Shown here: piece by piece, positions 37,108 through 46,533 of the stretch
Numbering within the stretch: position 1 is the stretch's first letter
How the letters are laid out: every line of letters begins with the position of its first letter
Source: Duganella sp. Leaf126
GTDB taxonomy: Bacteria; Pseudomonadota; Gammaproteobacteria; Burkholderiales; Burkholderiaceae_D
Direction of reading: 5' to 3'
Length of the DNA: 64,000 nucleotides
NCBI RefSeq assembly: GCF_001423125.1
Contig: NZ_LMNW01000001.1
Span: 357,432-421,431 of the forward strand
Notes under the pieces: model-generated
Told to the model about the DNA's origin: nothing
Database searches by the model: none
The model's input: only the letters and a program-made list of their open reading frames with translations
Made by a program: the position numbers and the translations under genes

Positions 37108-37143
37108 AAAAAAAACGGGCACACCCTGTCAGGTGCGCCCGTT
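37108..37143 (-). terminator. Terminator of the Ala/Lys-rich protein gene
   Basis: On the minus strand AACGGGC and GCCCGTT flank CACC/GGTG, followed by a T-run (complement of the A-run at 37108-37115). It is a clear intrinsic terminator 20 bases after the stop codon. Confidence 0.88.
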
Positions 37144-37162
37144 CGTTCAGTTGCGCAGCAGC

Positions 37163-37630
37163 TTAGTGCTTGGCAGCGGCTTCTTTCACGTCGGCAGCAG
37201 CTTTGGCGCGTACTGCGTCGGTCTTGTTGGCGGCCAGCGCTTTGTCTTCGGTCGCGTCAACGGTTTTCTTGATCGCTTTGGCGTCGGCTTTTACCGATTT
37301 CTTTTCAGCTTTTTCGACTGCCTTGGCGACATCTTTCTGGCCTTCGGCAGCGACCTTGGCTTTGTCTTCCGGATCGGCTTTGGCCACTTTTTCGTTGGCC
37401 TTGGCAGCTTCGGTGTTTACCTTGGCTTGCTGTTCAGCGTGCACCTGGTCGGCTTTGGCAGCAGCCTTGTTGGCTTTCTTGTCTGCCTTGGCATCGACCT
37501 TGGCTTCTTTTTGCTGGGCTTTGGCGATGTCCTTGTTGGCATCGTTTTGGGCGCGGGTTACTTCCGGGGTTTGCGCGAAAGCAGCGGTAGCGAACAGGCC
37601 GGCGATCAGGGTAGCGACGATTTTGCTCAT
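37163..37630 (-). CDS. Secreted Ala/Lys-rich helical protein
   Basis: 155 residues. The signal peptide MSKIVATLIAGLFATAAFAQ is followed by a long run built from Ala, Lys, Asp and Glu, with no aromatic residues and a probable single long helix or coiled coil. The composition recalls histone-H1-like or LEA-type proteins, but the signal peptide places it in the periplasm. The start at 37630 was chosen since it gives the signal peptide directly. A strong terminator suggests a single-gene, well-expressed transcript. No known function. Confidence 0.8.
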   Translation of the reverse strand: MSKIVATLIAGLFATAAFAQTPEVTRAQNDANKDIAKAQQKEAKVDAKADKKANKAAAKADQVHAEQQAKVNTEAAKANEKVAKADPEDKAKVAAEGQKDVAKAVEKAEKKSVKADAKAIKKTVDATEDKALAANKTDAVRAKAAADVKEAAAKH

Positions 37631-37769
37631 GATAGTTCCTCTCAAATTATGTTTGGATACGTTCTTATTCAGACGGACAAGACCATTAAAAGCTTTGTCT
37701 GCTAAACGCTCTCCGCTTTTTGGTAGAAGCGCTAGGTCACGTAATCAGAATATCCAAAACGGCAATATG

Positions 37770-39224
37770 TCACTGTTCGGTACCGTACGAAACGGCCGAT
37801 TTGGTTGCAGGGCGGGAATAAAGGTCGATGATGGTGGCCACCGCGTCGGCGCAGACGGCGCAGAATTTGTCGCTGCGATCGAACATCAGGCACTGCATCT
37901 CGGGGCGGTAATAGCCGGTCGCCTCGTAGTTGGCGCCCTCGAAGGCGCCCACCGTGTGCAGGTGCGGATCGCGCGAGAACAGCGCTGCCGTCTGCTCCAG
38001 ATCGCGGCGGAACAGCGCGCTCATCTCGGACTCGGGGCGGTTGGCCGCCCGCAGCGCGGCGCGCTCCTTCTGGTAGGCGCGCGACGCGGTTTCATACGCC
38101 TGCTTCGGCCACGGGGTCGGCAGCGGCGTGCCGTCCTTGACGAATTTTTTCCATTTCAGCCTGGCGGGATCGCGCAGCGCGGTGGCGTTCGGCTCCCATG
38201 GCTCGCGGCGCACGCCGCCGGTCGCGTAGGCCACGGGCGAGGTGTAGTACTCGTCGGCCAGGCCGGCGAAATGGTGGCCGAATTCGTGCACGAACAGGTA
38301 ATTGGCCCAGTCGTTGTTCGCTGCCGCCGTGCTGAACTGGCCGAAGATGCCGCCACCGCCGTAGGTGTCGTTGTTGACCAGGATTTCGATGAACTCGTAG
38401 GGCGCGTTCTGCGCCAGTTCGCGCAGCGCGCGGTTGTCGGTGGTCAGCACATAGCGCTCGCTGCCGAAGATGTCGTACCGCGTGCCCAGCGGCGAGGCAT
38501 GGTGCACGCCGGTCGATGGCCGCGAGACGCCCGATTCGGCGGTCGGCAGCGCCAGCGCCCAGACGTTGAAGTCGCTGGCGCGCTCCTTGAACGGCGAAAC
38601 CGTAAACAGGTGGTCGGCCAGCCTGCGCGCAGTCGCTTCGAATTGCGTCATCTCGCCCGCCGTGTAGCCGTCGCCGAGGATCAGCAGATCGACCTTGTCC
38701 TTCGGTGCGCCGTTGACGCGGATGGCGATCGGCTTGACGGGCGCACCGGCCTGCTTGCGCACCACGTCCATGGCGTCGGTATCGACCCGGGTGCTCCACA
38801 CCACCGAGAACGCGCCGCGCTCGTCGCGCTTGAGGATGCGCACGCGCACCGGCTTGTCCGGTTTCGGGAAGCGCACCGATTCCTGGAAGCCGCGGTTGCC
38901 GTGTGCAGCTTCCTCGGTGCTGGCCCATTCGGCAAACACGGTCGAGAAGCCGCGCGAATACAGCAGTTTGCCGCTCTCGGCATCGACCACTTCCACCAGG
39001 TTGTTGCCGCGGTTGGTGTCGTCGATGGTGCGACTCAAGTCGCCCGGCCATGGCAGCGGCTCGATCACCACGCGGTCGACCGCGTACTGTTCGGACAGGG
39101 CGTTGCCGCTGTGGAGGTAGTCGAGGCGGACGGTGGCAGGTTGCGGCGCTGCCGTGGTGGCAGCGCTTGCCGTGGCGCAGGTGGCGGCCAGCAGCAGCGC
39201 GCCGATCAGGGTGTTACAGGACAT
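37770..39224 (-). CDS. Secreted M64-family (IgA-protease-type) metallopeptidase
   Basis: 484 residues. Signal peptide MSCNTLIGALLLAATCATASA. The N-terminal domain (about 25-170) fits the M64 N-terminal beta domain. The catalytic domain has HEFGHHFAGLADEY (His313, Glu314, His317), a zinc site with a third ligand in the same helix-turn, as in M64. Family members cleave IgA or other extracellular proteins; the true substrate here is unknown. It lies downstream of the cyanophycinase-like gene on the same strand with 77 bases between. Confidence 0.85.
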   Translation of the reverse strand: MSCNTLIGALLLAATCATASAATTAAPQPATVRLDYLHSGNALSEQYAVDRVVIEPLPWPGDLSRTIDDTNRGNNLVEVVDAESGKLLYSRGFSTVFAEWASTEEAAHGNRGFQESVRFPKPDKPVRVRILKRDERGAFSVVWSTRVDTDAMDVVRKQAGAPVKPIAIRVNGAPKDKVDLLILGDGYTAGEMTQFEATARRLADHLFTVSPFKERASDFNVWALALPTAESGVSRPSTGVHHASPLGTRYDIFGSERYVLTTDNRALRELAQNAPYEFIEILVNNDTYGGGGIFGQFSTAAANNDWANYLFVHEFGHHFAGLADEYYTSPVAYATGGVRREPWEPNATALRDPARLKWKKFVKDGTPLPTPWPKQAYETASRAYQKERAALRAANRPESEMSALFRRDLEQTAALFSRDPHLHTVGAFEGANYEATGYYRPEMQCLMFDRSDKFCAVCADAVATIIDLYSRPATKSAVSYGTEQ

Positions 39225-39301
39225 GCAGGCCTCGCGGTGGTCGAAACGACCATTCTAGTGCCTGCGCGGGCTGCTGGACAGGCCCCGAGGTTCCTTGCGC
39301 C

Positions 39302-40609
39302 TCAGCGGTAGCGGTACAGCGGCTGCTGCAGCTGGATCGGCCGGATATCCATGCGCAGTTTCAGTACCGAATAGGCTTCCACCTCGGTCGAGCTGTAACC
39401 GACGCTGTTGACGGTTTTACTGAAGCGGAATTCGAAACCCATGTCCGGGTAGGAGTCGCGCGGATTGCCGAAGGCGATGCCGATCGCATCCTGCTGGGCG
39501 TTGTCGATCAGGTTGACCATCAGGTCCAGCACCGCGTTATTACCGAGGATATCGTTGGTATAGACCACGCCGCGCGTATCGGGCTGGTTGGGGTCGAGCT
39601 TGTTGTCGGCCTTGTCGGGCGACGGCGTGAATTCGCGCGTGACCAGGTTGAACTTGTCGCCCCGGTCCAGGTAGCTGATGGTGGCGTTGCTGATATTAAA
39701 ACCCTTGATGGCGCGGTCGGTGATGGCTGCCGACAGGTCCAGCAGCAGCGCGCCGCTGTAGCCGATGATTTCCACGTCGCGCTTGGCGTTGACCACCATG
39801 GCCGTGTTCTCGTCGATGCCGAGGCCGATCTGGTAGCCCTTCTTGAGCATCACGGGAATCATGCGCGCGAAGCGGCCGCGCACCAGCAGGTGCTGGTCGA
39901 TGAACACGTCCTCGCCGACGAAGCCCAGGCCCGGTGCGATCTCGTTGCCGTCGGTGACGCCCTGCTTGAGCATGTCGAGCGTGGACTTGGCGTCGTAAAA
40001 CATGGTGGTGCTCATGATGGCCGCGCCGGCCGAAGAACCGGCCACCACGCCGCCTTCGCGGTACACGTCCCACACCGCCTCGAGCGCGGCCGTGCGGCTG
40101 CCGTCCTGGCGCACCAGCGCCTTGGTGATGCGGGCCTGGTCGCCGCCGGTGAAATAGATGCCGGTGGCCGAATGGATCAGGGCCACCACTTCCGGATCTT
40201 CGGCCGCCTTGCGGTAGTCGCTATTGGGCAGCGTGACGCCGAGCGGAATGAAAAATGCCTGGGCGCCGTACTGATTGAGCTTGTTGACCGTGTTCTGGGC
40301 GGCGTTTTCAGGATTGATCGAGGCCGAGCCGAACACGCCGATCCGCGCGCCTTTGCCACCAGCCAACATCACGATGCGCTGCCAGACTTCCGCATTGTCG
40401 GCCCGCAAGCCACCACCGATGATCACCAGGTTGCCCGCCGGCGGCGCCAGCACCGGCTTGGGCGGCGGGACCGCCTTGGCTGGCTTGACCGCCTTGCCGG
40501 TGGATTGGGCCTTGGCTGCCGCGCCTTGCGCCGCGTGTACGCCGAAGCTGGCAAACACCAGCAGCCAGAGCACGAACAGGCGCTGGCAGGTAAAACCTGA
40601 AAAATTCAT
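39302..40609 (-). CDS. Exported cyanophycinase-like S51 peptidase
   Basis: 435 residues. A signal peptide (MNFSGFTCQRLFVLWLLVFA...) and an Ala/Lys/Pro linker precede the S51 domain with LVIIGGGLR, YFTGGDQ (153-158) and the nucleophile elbow VVAGSSAGAAI (Ser193). Cyanophycinases hydrolyse cyanophycin, an Asp-Arg polymer, into beta-Asp-Arg dipeptides, and exported ones allow growth on external polymer. The family also contains dipeptidase E. The C-terminal about 150 residues are an extra domain. The start at 40609 was chosen for the signal peptide. Next to it lie a TonB receptor gene and an M64 peptidase gene. Confidence 0.83.
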   Translation of the reverse strand: MNFSGFTCQRLFVLWLLVFASFGVHAAQGAAAKAQSTGKAVKPAKAVPPPKPVLAPPAGNLVIIGGGLRADNAEVWQRIVMLAGGKGARIGVFGSASINPENAAQNTVNKLNQYGAQAFFIPLGVTLPNSDYRKAAEDPEVVALIHSATGIYFTGGDQARITKALVRQDGSRTAALEAVWDVYREGGVVAGSSAGAAIMSTTMFYDAKSTLDMLKQGVTDGNEIAPGLGFVGEDVFIDQHLLVRGRFARMIPVMLKKGYQIGLGIDENTAMVVNAKRDVEIIGYSGALLLDLSAAITDRAIKGFNISNATISYLDRGDKFNLVTREFTPSPDKADNKLDPNQPDTRGVVYTNDILGNNAVLDLMVNLIDNAQQDAIGIAFGNPRDSYPDMGFEFRFSKTVNSVGYSSTEVEAYSVLKLRMDIRPIQLQQPLYRYR

Positions 40610-40807
40610 GTTGCCCTTCCGAAGTGAAACCGGCGCCGGGGCTCGCACGCGGCGCCGTGGTATTGCAGATGATACCAATCAAATACTTAAGTACGCTTCA
40701 AAAGAGCGCCGCGACAAGCTGTTGCGCGGTCTGCAACGTTTATTCAGGCGCTCTGCAGGGCTATATTACCTTGTTGACGGGAAGTAGAAACGTGAATTTC
40801 ATTATGC

Positions 40808-43624
40808 TTACTTGAAAGCGTAGTTGGCGCTGGCAAAGAAGCGCCGGCCACGCGGGTCGGTGTAGGTCGGATCGTAGCCCGACAGGAAGTAATACGCCTG
40901 GTTGGAGAACGGCGGCGTGCGGTTGAACATGTTCTGCAGGCCCAGGCGCAGCTTGACATGCTTGTCCACCTGCCACGTGCCCGACAGGTCCCACAGCGAG
41001 TACGAGGTTACGTGGTTGGGGGCGACCACGGTGCCGCCGGTGGTGTCGATGGCCGAGTTCTGGTCCTGGTAACCGCTGGAGAAGGTGTTGGACAGCGTGG
41101 CCGACAGCGGACCATTATCCCAGTCCATCGAGATCGTGTGGCGCCAGCGTTGCACCACGCCGTCCGTGACGAAGCGGCCGAGGTTGCTGATATAGGGATC
41201 GCCCTTGCCGGTCTGGATCTTGGAATCGAGCACATAGGTGCCCGACAGGCGGCCGCCGAAGCGGCCGGCAAAGGTCTGCACGCCGCTGTAGTCGAGCACC
41301 AGGTCGAGACCGGACGCCACCTGCGCGCCACGGTTTTCCTTGCGCAGCTCGATGTAGTCGATCACGCCGTCTTCGTCGCGGTGCACCAGGTCGCCGTACT
41401 TGCCCAGGTTGCCGAGGATGACGTCGTCGCCGAGTTCGCTGATCAGGTCGGTGCGCTTGATGTGCCAGTAGTCGAGCGTCATCGAGGCGTTGCGCGACGG
41501 CTGGATCACCATGCCGACCGACGCCTGCTTGCTGTGCTCGGGCTTGAGGTTGGCGTTCGAATAGCGGCGGGTGGACCAGTTGTCGGCGCAATCGGCATAG
41601 TTGAAATCGACGGTGGCGCAATACACGGGGTCGGGCAAGGTTGCCGTCTGGCTGTAGATGGTCGCGCGGTACAGGTCGTTCATCGACGGCGCGCGGAAGC
41701 CGCGCCCGGCCGAGGCGCGGAACAGCATGGTCTTGGTGGGCGTGTAGCTGATGCCGAGCTTGGGGCTGGCCGCGCCGCCCACCACCTGGTAATGATCGTA
41801 ACGGGCCGACAGCTGCGCTTCCCACTGCTTGGTGAACGGCATCAGCAATTCGGCAAACACGGCCTTGACCTTGCGGCTGTTGCTGATCGCGCCCTCCTCT
41901 TCCGGCGCCGGATCGTTGTTGATGTTGCCGCTGACCAGCAGCGCCGACGGATTCGACCGGGTGCGTTCGCGCCGCAGTTCGCCGCCGACCGCCAGCGCCG
42001 CGTCGCCGCCGGCCAGGGTGGCGACCGGGTGCGAAACCTTGAAGTCGATCGAATCCATGGTGCCGCGCGCGCGGCGCACCAGGTCGTTGACCTGGATGCC
42101 GTTGATCAGGTCCACACCGGCCTGGCCCGATGGCCCGAACGGATTGATCACGCCGTCGCGGATGCCGTCGAGCAGCTGGTCGGCCAGCAGGTAGCCGTGG
42201 GTGTCGCGGTCCTTGACCGTGTTGACACTGTGGTTCAGGCCGAAGTCGTAATCCCAGCCCTGGATGCTGCCGGTCAGGCCCACCACGTAGCGCTGGCTTT
42301 CGCTGGTCAGCTCGCTGGTGCGGCGGCCGGCGTCCGGCAGGCGCATGCGCAGGTCGACCATCGGGTCCGACAGCGTGTAACCGTCGAACACGGACAGCTT
42401 GCCGGAATCGATCTCGGCGCGGTTGGTCGAGCCGTCGGCATTGGTCTTGTTGTCGGCGCGCGCAGCCGAGCCGACATACCAGCTCTTCGAGCGGCTCAGC
42501 GCCACCTCGGCATACAGCTGGCTGTTCTGGTTAATCTGCAGCACGCCGCGCGTGAGCGAATTGAATTTTTCCGTGCGCGGGAACAGTTCGGTATCGCGCA
42601 TGTAGTTGTAGGTGCAGCCCTGGTCGCCGCCGGCGCCGCCGGGCAGGTACAGGTTGGCCGGTGCCGCGCATGCCGGCACGTACGGGTTGAAGGTGCGCGC
42701 GGTCAGCGGCGCGCCGTTGACGGTGAAGTTCTGGTCCTGCAGTTCCTCGAGCTGGCTGCGGCTCAGGCGGATGTTGGCCGGGGTGGTGTAGCTCGACAGC
42801 AGGTGCGGCAGGCGCTCGGGAATGCGCAGGTCGCCGATGAAGCGGCGCTGCGCCGTGCTCAGCGAACTGGTCTTCTGCACGTCCGCCACGGTGAAGATGT
42901 TGAAGCCGTCCTGGTCCAGGTTGCCGAAGCCGGCCGTCAGGGTGGCCGTGCGCTTGCCGCCGCCGCCCTCCTGGGTCTTGTTGCCATACACATTCATCTC
43001 GACGCCCTGGAAATCCTTGCGCGTGATGAAGTTGATCACGCCGCCGATGGCGTCGGTGCCGTACAGGGCCGAGGCGCCGTCGAGCAGCACCTCGACGCGC
43101 TGGATGGCCGAGGCCGGAATGTTGTTGAGATCGACGCCGGTATCGTCGCCGGGCGAAGCGAAGTTGGCCATGCGGCGGCCGTTGAGCAGCACCAGCGTGG
43201 ACGAGGTGCCGATGCCGCGCAGGTTGGCGCTGTTGAAGCCGCGCTGGTCACCGCCGACGTTGATGCTGGCGCCATCGGTCAGGCCGCCGACATTGGACGA
43301 CAGCCGGGCCAGGATCTCGGAGGCCGTGGTCACGCCGACCTTGTCGATCTCGGCACGCGTGATCACCTGCACCGGCAAGGCGGTTTCCGCTTCGATGCGC
43401 TTGATGGCCGAGCCGGTGATTTCCACGCGCGGCACCGGCTTGGCCACGGCGGTGTCGGCTTCGGCAGCGCTGACCGGCGCGCCGGGCGCCTGCTGCGCCA
43501 GTGCCGGCTGCGCGGCCAGACCCAGCAGGCCGGCCACGCCCAACCCCAATCCCAGACTCAGCCCCAGTGTGCGGCGCACCGCGTAAGCCATCGTCGAAAC
43601 TCGCATGCCGTGCTGGTCAGCCAT
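40808..43624 (-). CDS. TonB-dependent outer-membrane receptor
   Basis: 938 residues. The long signal peptide ends near ALAQQ. The plug domain shows VQVITRAEIDKVGVTTASEI and LRGIGTSSTLVLLNGRR; the barrel ends in ANYAFK with an aromatic near the C-terminus. Receptors of this size often import oligopeptides or glycans rather than iron. It is upstream of the cyanophycinase-like gene on the same strand and divergent from the aspartoacylase/transporter pair. The cargo is not known; a peptide role is inferred from neighbours. Confidence 0.9.
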   Translation of the reverse strand: MADQHGMRVSTMAYAVRRTLGLSLGLGLGVAGLLGLAAQPALAQQAPGAPVSAAEADTAVAKPVPRVEITGSAIKRIEAETALPVQVITRAEIDKVGVTTASEILARLSSNVGGLTDGASINVGGDQRGFNSANLRGIGTSSTLVLLNGRRMANFASPGDDTGVDLNNIPASAIQRVEVLLDGASALYGTDAIGGVINFITRKDFQGVEMNVYGNKTQEGGGGKRTATLTAGFGNLDQDGFNIFTVADVQKTSSLSTAQRRFIGDLRIPERLPHLLSSYTTPANIRLSRSQLEELQDQNFTVNGAPLTARTFNPYVPACAAPANLYLPGGAGGDQGCTYNYMRDTELFPRTEKFNSLTRGVLQINQNSQLYAEVALSRSKSWYVGSAARADNKTNADGSTNRAEIDSGKLSVFDGYTLSDPMVDLRMRLPDAGRRTSELTSESQRYVVGLTGSIQGWDYDFGLNHSVNTVKDRDTHGYLLADQLLDGIRDGVINPFGPSGQAGVDLINGIQVNDLVRRARGTMDSIDFKVSHPVATLAGGDAALAVGGELRRERTRSNPSALLVSGNINNDPAPEEEGAISNSRKVKAVFAELLMPFTKQWEAQLSARYDHYQVVGGAASPKLGISYTPTKTMLFRASAGRGFRAPSMNDLYRATIYSQTATLPDPVYCATVDFNYADCADNWSTRRYSNANLKPEHSKQASVGMVIQPSRNASMTLDYWHIKRTDLISELGDDVILGNLGKYGDLVHRDEDGVIDYIELRKENRGAQVASGLDLVLDYSGVQTFAGRFGGRLSGTYVLDSKIQTGKGDPYISNLGRFVTDGVVQRWRHTISMDWDNGPLSATLSNTFSSGYQDQNSAIDTTGGTVVAPNHVTSYSLWDLSGTWQVDKHVKLRLGLQNMFNRTPPFSNQAYYFLSGYDPTYTDPRGRRFFASANYAFK

Positions 43625-43829
43625 AATATTCTCTTCTTGGTAAAAAACCGGTAATGTTATAAACAGATACATCGATAAAATCGACTGTACGCATAAGCCG
43701 CCAAAAACTCAAGAAAGCGCCGCCCGATTCGCGCACTATGATTTACTTTGTGAAAATAGTGCTACATACTCAAGCGCTGTTCGCCGCGCCGATTACCGTT
43801 TTCCACCATTTTTCCTGCCGTCCGCCACC

Positions 43830-44954
43830 ATGCAAGCACAAAAACACCCCCTGTCCGGCCTGCACAGCGCCAATACCTTCGAACTGACCAGTTTCCATTT
43901 CGGCACGCCCGGCGCCGGCAAAAAAGTCTATATTCAGGCTTCGCTGCACGCCGACGAGGTGCCCGGCATGCTGGTGGCGCAATTCCTGCGCAAGCAGCTG
44001 ACGGTGCTGGAACAGGAAGGCCGCATCCGCGGCGAAATCATTCTGGTGCCGGCGGCCAATCCGATCGGGCTGGCGCAGGCGATCCAGGGCGCCGCCTTCG
44101 GCCGCTTCGATCTGACCACCGGCATCAATTTCAACCGCAACTACAAGCACGTGTTCGACGATGTCAAGGTCGCGGTCGACGGTCTGCTGGGCCAGGACGA
44201 CCAGGCCAATGTGCGCCTGATCCGCGAACACGCGCGTGCCTCGATCGCCACCTGGCAGCCGAAGACCGACGCCGAAACCCTGAAAAAAGTGCTGATGACG
44301 CTGGCCGTGGACGCCGACATCGTGCTCGACCTGCACTGCGATAACGAGGCCGTGATGCACCTGTACGCCGGCACGCCGCTGGCCGACGCGGTGGCGCCGC
44401 TGTCGGCCCTGCTCGGCGCGCACGCACTGCTGCTGGCGCTGGAAGCGGGCGGCGAACCGTTCGACGAAGCGTGCAGCCGCCTGTGGTGGGACCTCGACCG
44501 TCACTTCGCCGGCGCCTACCCGATTCCGCCCGCCTGCGTGGCCGTCACGGTGGAGCTGCGCGGCGAGGCCGAGGTGCGCTACGACCTGGCCGAGCGCGAC
44601 GCCAGCGCCCTGCTGCGCTACCTGGCGCTGAACGGCGTGATCGACGATGGCAACGATGGCGAGGCGCTGCCCGCCCCGCTGTGCGCGCCCACGCCGCTCG
44701 AAGGCGTGGAGCCGCTGTACGCGCCGCACCACGGGGTGCTGGTGTACGTGCGCGAGATGGGCGAGCAGCTGCAGCCGGGCGACGTCATCGCCGACCTGAT
44801 CGACCCGGTCAGCGGCAGCACCACCGCCATCCGCACCAGCGTGGCCGGCGTGTTCTTCGCGCGCAGCGCCCACCGCCACGTGCTGCGCGGCATGAACGTC
44901 GGCAAGGTGGCCGGCGCCACCGCCTTCCGCGCCGGCGACCTGCTGAGCCAATAA
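43830..44954 (+). CDS. Succinylglutamate desuccinylase/aspartoacylase-like M14 enzyme
   Basis: 374 residues. Zinc-site motif LHADEVPG (His40, Glu43), a downstream LDLHCD supplying the third ligand, and a catalytic Glu in VTVELRGE. The family removes acyl groups from amino acids (N-acetyl-Asp, N-succinyl-Glu). The C-terminal domain is beta-rich. It forms an operon with a YfcC-type transporter 21 bases downstream and is divergent from the TonB receptor. It may release amino acids from imported acyl- or peptide-type substrates. Confidence 0.85.
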   Translation: MQAQKHPLSGLHSANTFELTSFHFGTPGAGKKVYIQASLHADEVPGMLVAQFLRKQLTVLEQEGRIRGEIILVPAANPIGLAQAIQGAAFGRFDLTTGINFNRNYKHVFDDVKVAVDGLLGQDDQANVRLIREHARASIATWQPKTDAETLKKVLMTLAVDADIVLDLHCDNEAVMHLYAGTPLADAVAPLSALLGAHALLLALEAGGEPFDEACSRLWWDLDRHFAGAYPIPPACVAVTVELRGEAEVRYDLAERDASALLRYLALNGVIDDGNDGEALPAPLCAPTPLEGVEPLYAPHHGVLVYVREMGEQLQPGDVIADLIDPVSGSTTAIRTSVAGVFFARSAHRHVLRGMNVGKVAGATAFRAGDLLSQ

Positions 44955-44975
44955 GCTACCGATATCGACCACACA

Positions 44976-46370
44976 ATGGCCATCAAAAAATTCAAGCTGC
45001 CGCACACGTTTGTCCTGCTGTTCATCATCCTGGCGCTGATCGCCGCCGCCACCTGGCTGGTCCCGGGCGGCAAGTACGACACCACGCTGGTCAACGGCAA
45101 GCAGCTGATCGTGCCGGGCAGCTTCCATTACGTGCCGAGCGCGCCGCAAGGCGTGGTGGCCCTGCTCAAGGCGCCGATCAAGGGCTTCGTCGAGGCGGCG
45201 CAGATCATCGCCTTCGTGCTGATCGTCGGCGGCGCCTTCGCCGTGCTGCACAAGACCGAGGCGGTGGACGCCATGATCAAGGCGCTGGCCCAGGCGCACC
45301 AGAATTCGCGCTTCATCCAGAAGGCGCTGATTCCCGTCTTCGTCACGCTGTTTTCGATCGGCGGCGCCACCTTCGGCATGAACGAGGAAGCGATTCCGTT
45401 CATCCTGATCTTCGTGCCGCTGGCGCTGGCCCTCGGCTACGACACCATCACCGGCGTGTCGATCCCGTTCCTCGGCTCGCAGGTCGGCTTTGCGGCCGCC
45501 TTTCTCAATCCGTTCAATGTCGGCATCGCCCAGGGCATCGCCGGCGTGCCGGTATTTTCGGGCTGGGGCTACCGCCTGATCGCCTGGACCATCGCCACCG
45601 CGATCACGGTGGCCTTCCTGATGTGGTACGCGGCCCGCGTGAAAAAAAATCCGCAACTGAGTCCCACCTACGCGCTCGACCTCGACAAGCGCCGCGAGCA
45701 GCCGGAAGGCCTCGGTGAATTTACCGGCATGACCGCGCGCCACAAGCTGGTGTTGTGGATGTTTGCCGGCTCGCTCGGCATCATGGTGGTGGGCGTGGTT
45801 CATTACAGCTGGTACATCGACGAAATCGCCGCCCTGTTCCTGACCATGGGCGTGGTGATCGGCCTGGTGGGCCGGCTCGATTCGGGTCAGATCGTGGACG
45901 GCTTCATCCAGGGCGCGCGCGACCTGGTCGGCACGGCGCTGGTGATCGCGCTGGCGCGCGGCACCATGATCCTGGCGCGCGACGCCCAGATCATCGACAC
46001 CATGCTGCATGCCCTGACGCCGCTGGTGCAGTCGTCGTCGCCGATCTTCACGGCCTGGAAAATGTTCGGCATCCAGACCGTGATCAATTTCTTCATCCAC
46101 TCCGGCACCGGCCAGGCCGCGCTGACCATGCCGATCATGGCGCCGCTGGCCGACCTGGTGGGCGTGACGCGCCAGACCGCGATCCTGGCTTTCCAGTTCG
46201 GCGAACTGACCACGCCGATGATCCCGACCTCGGGCATCACCGTGGGCGTGCTGGCGCTGGCGCGGGTGCCGTGGATCACCTGGGCCAAGTGGATGGTGCC
46301 GCTGCAGCTGATCTACGCGGTGATGGCGCTGGCGCTGCTGGTGCCGCCGGTGCTGATGCATTGGCAGTGA
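44976..46370 (+). CDS. YfcC-family membrane transporter
   Basis: 464 residues with about 12 membrane segments. It resembles the YfcC/DcuC-like group (FSIGGATFGMNEEAIPF, LGSQVGFAAAFLNPF, FFIHSGTGQAALTMPIMAPLADL). These are thought to carry C4-dicarboxylates, amino acids or short peptides, and the true substrate is not established. The gene shares an operon with the M14 enzyme, so the two probably handle one substrate: import by YfcC and hydrolysis by the M14 enzyme. Confidence 0.83.
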   Translation: MAIKKFKLPHTFVLLFIILALIAAATWLVPGGKYDTTLVNGKQLIVPGSFHYVPSAPQGVVALLKAPIKGFVEAAQIIAFVLIVGGAFAVLHKTEAVDAMIKALAQAHQNSRFIQKALIPVFVTLFSIGGATFGMNEEAIPFILIFVPLALALGYDTITGVSIPFLGSQVGFAAAFLNPFNVGIAQGIAGVPVFSGWGYRLIAWTIATAITVAFLMWYAARVKKNPQLSPTYALDLDKRREQPEGLGEFTGMTARHKLVLWMFAGSLGIMVVGVVHYSWYIDEIAALFLTMGVVIGLVGRLDSGQIVDGFIQGARDLVGTALVIALARGTMILARDAQIIDTMLHALTPLVQSSSPIFTAWKMFGIQTVINFFIHSGTGQAALTMPIMAPLADLVGVTRQTAILAFQFGELTTPMIPTSGITVGVLALARVPWITWAKWMVPLQLIYAVMALALLVPPVLMHWQ

Positions 46371-46390
46371 GCTGGTCGGCACCGAAATCC

Positions 46391-46455
46391 GTCATTCCCG
46401 CGCAGGCGGGAATCCGGTCCCGCGTGCACTCCATTGATTTAATGACCGGAATGAC
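46391..46455. repeat. REP-like intergenic repeat (dRS3-type palindrome)
   Basis: ATTCCC-N8-GGGAAT (46394-46413) matches the palindrome of dRS3-type repeats common in Betaproteobacteria. The whole unit is bounded by GTCATTCC (46391-46398) and GGAATGAC (46448-46455), which are inverted copies. It sits between the transporter and argH. No other copy was seen in this window. Confidence 0.75.
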
Positions 46456-46487
46456 AACCTCGACCGATTTTTGTACGGCTGGCAGTT

Positions 46488-46493
46488 TATAAT
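46488..46493 (+). promoter_or_regulatory. Candidate -10 box for argH
   Basis: A perfect TATAAT lies 41 bases upstream of the argH start and just after the REP-like repeat. No good -35 is visible at 16-18 bp, so activator help or a weak promoter is possible. Confidence 0.5.
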
Positions 46494-46533
46494 CGTCCAG
46501 TTCCGACTTACGTGCCCACTACTTTTTCTCACC

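Noticed and set aside
43683..43700. CTGTACGC near the TonB-receptor promoter as another LexA site
   Set aside because: Only the left CTGT half is present; no ACAG follows at the required eight-base distance.
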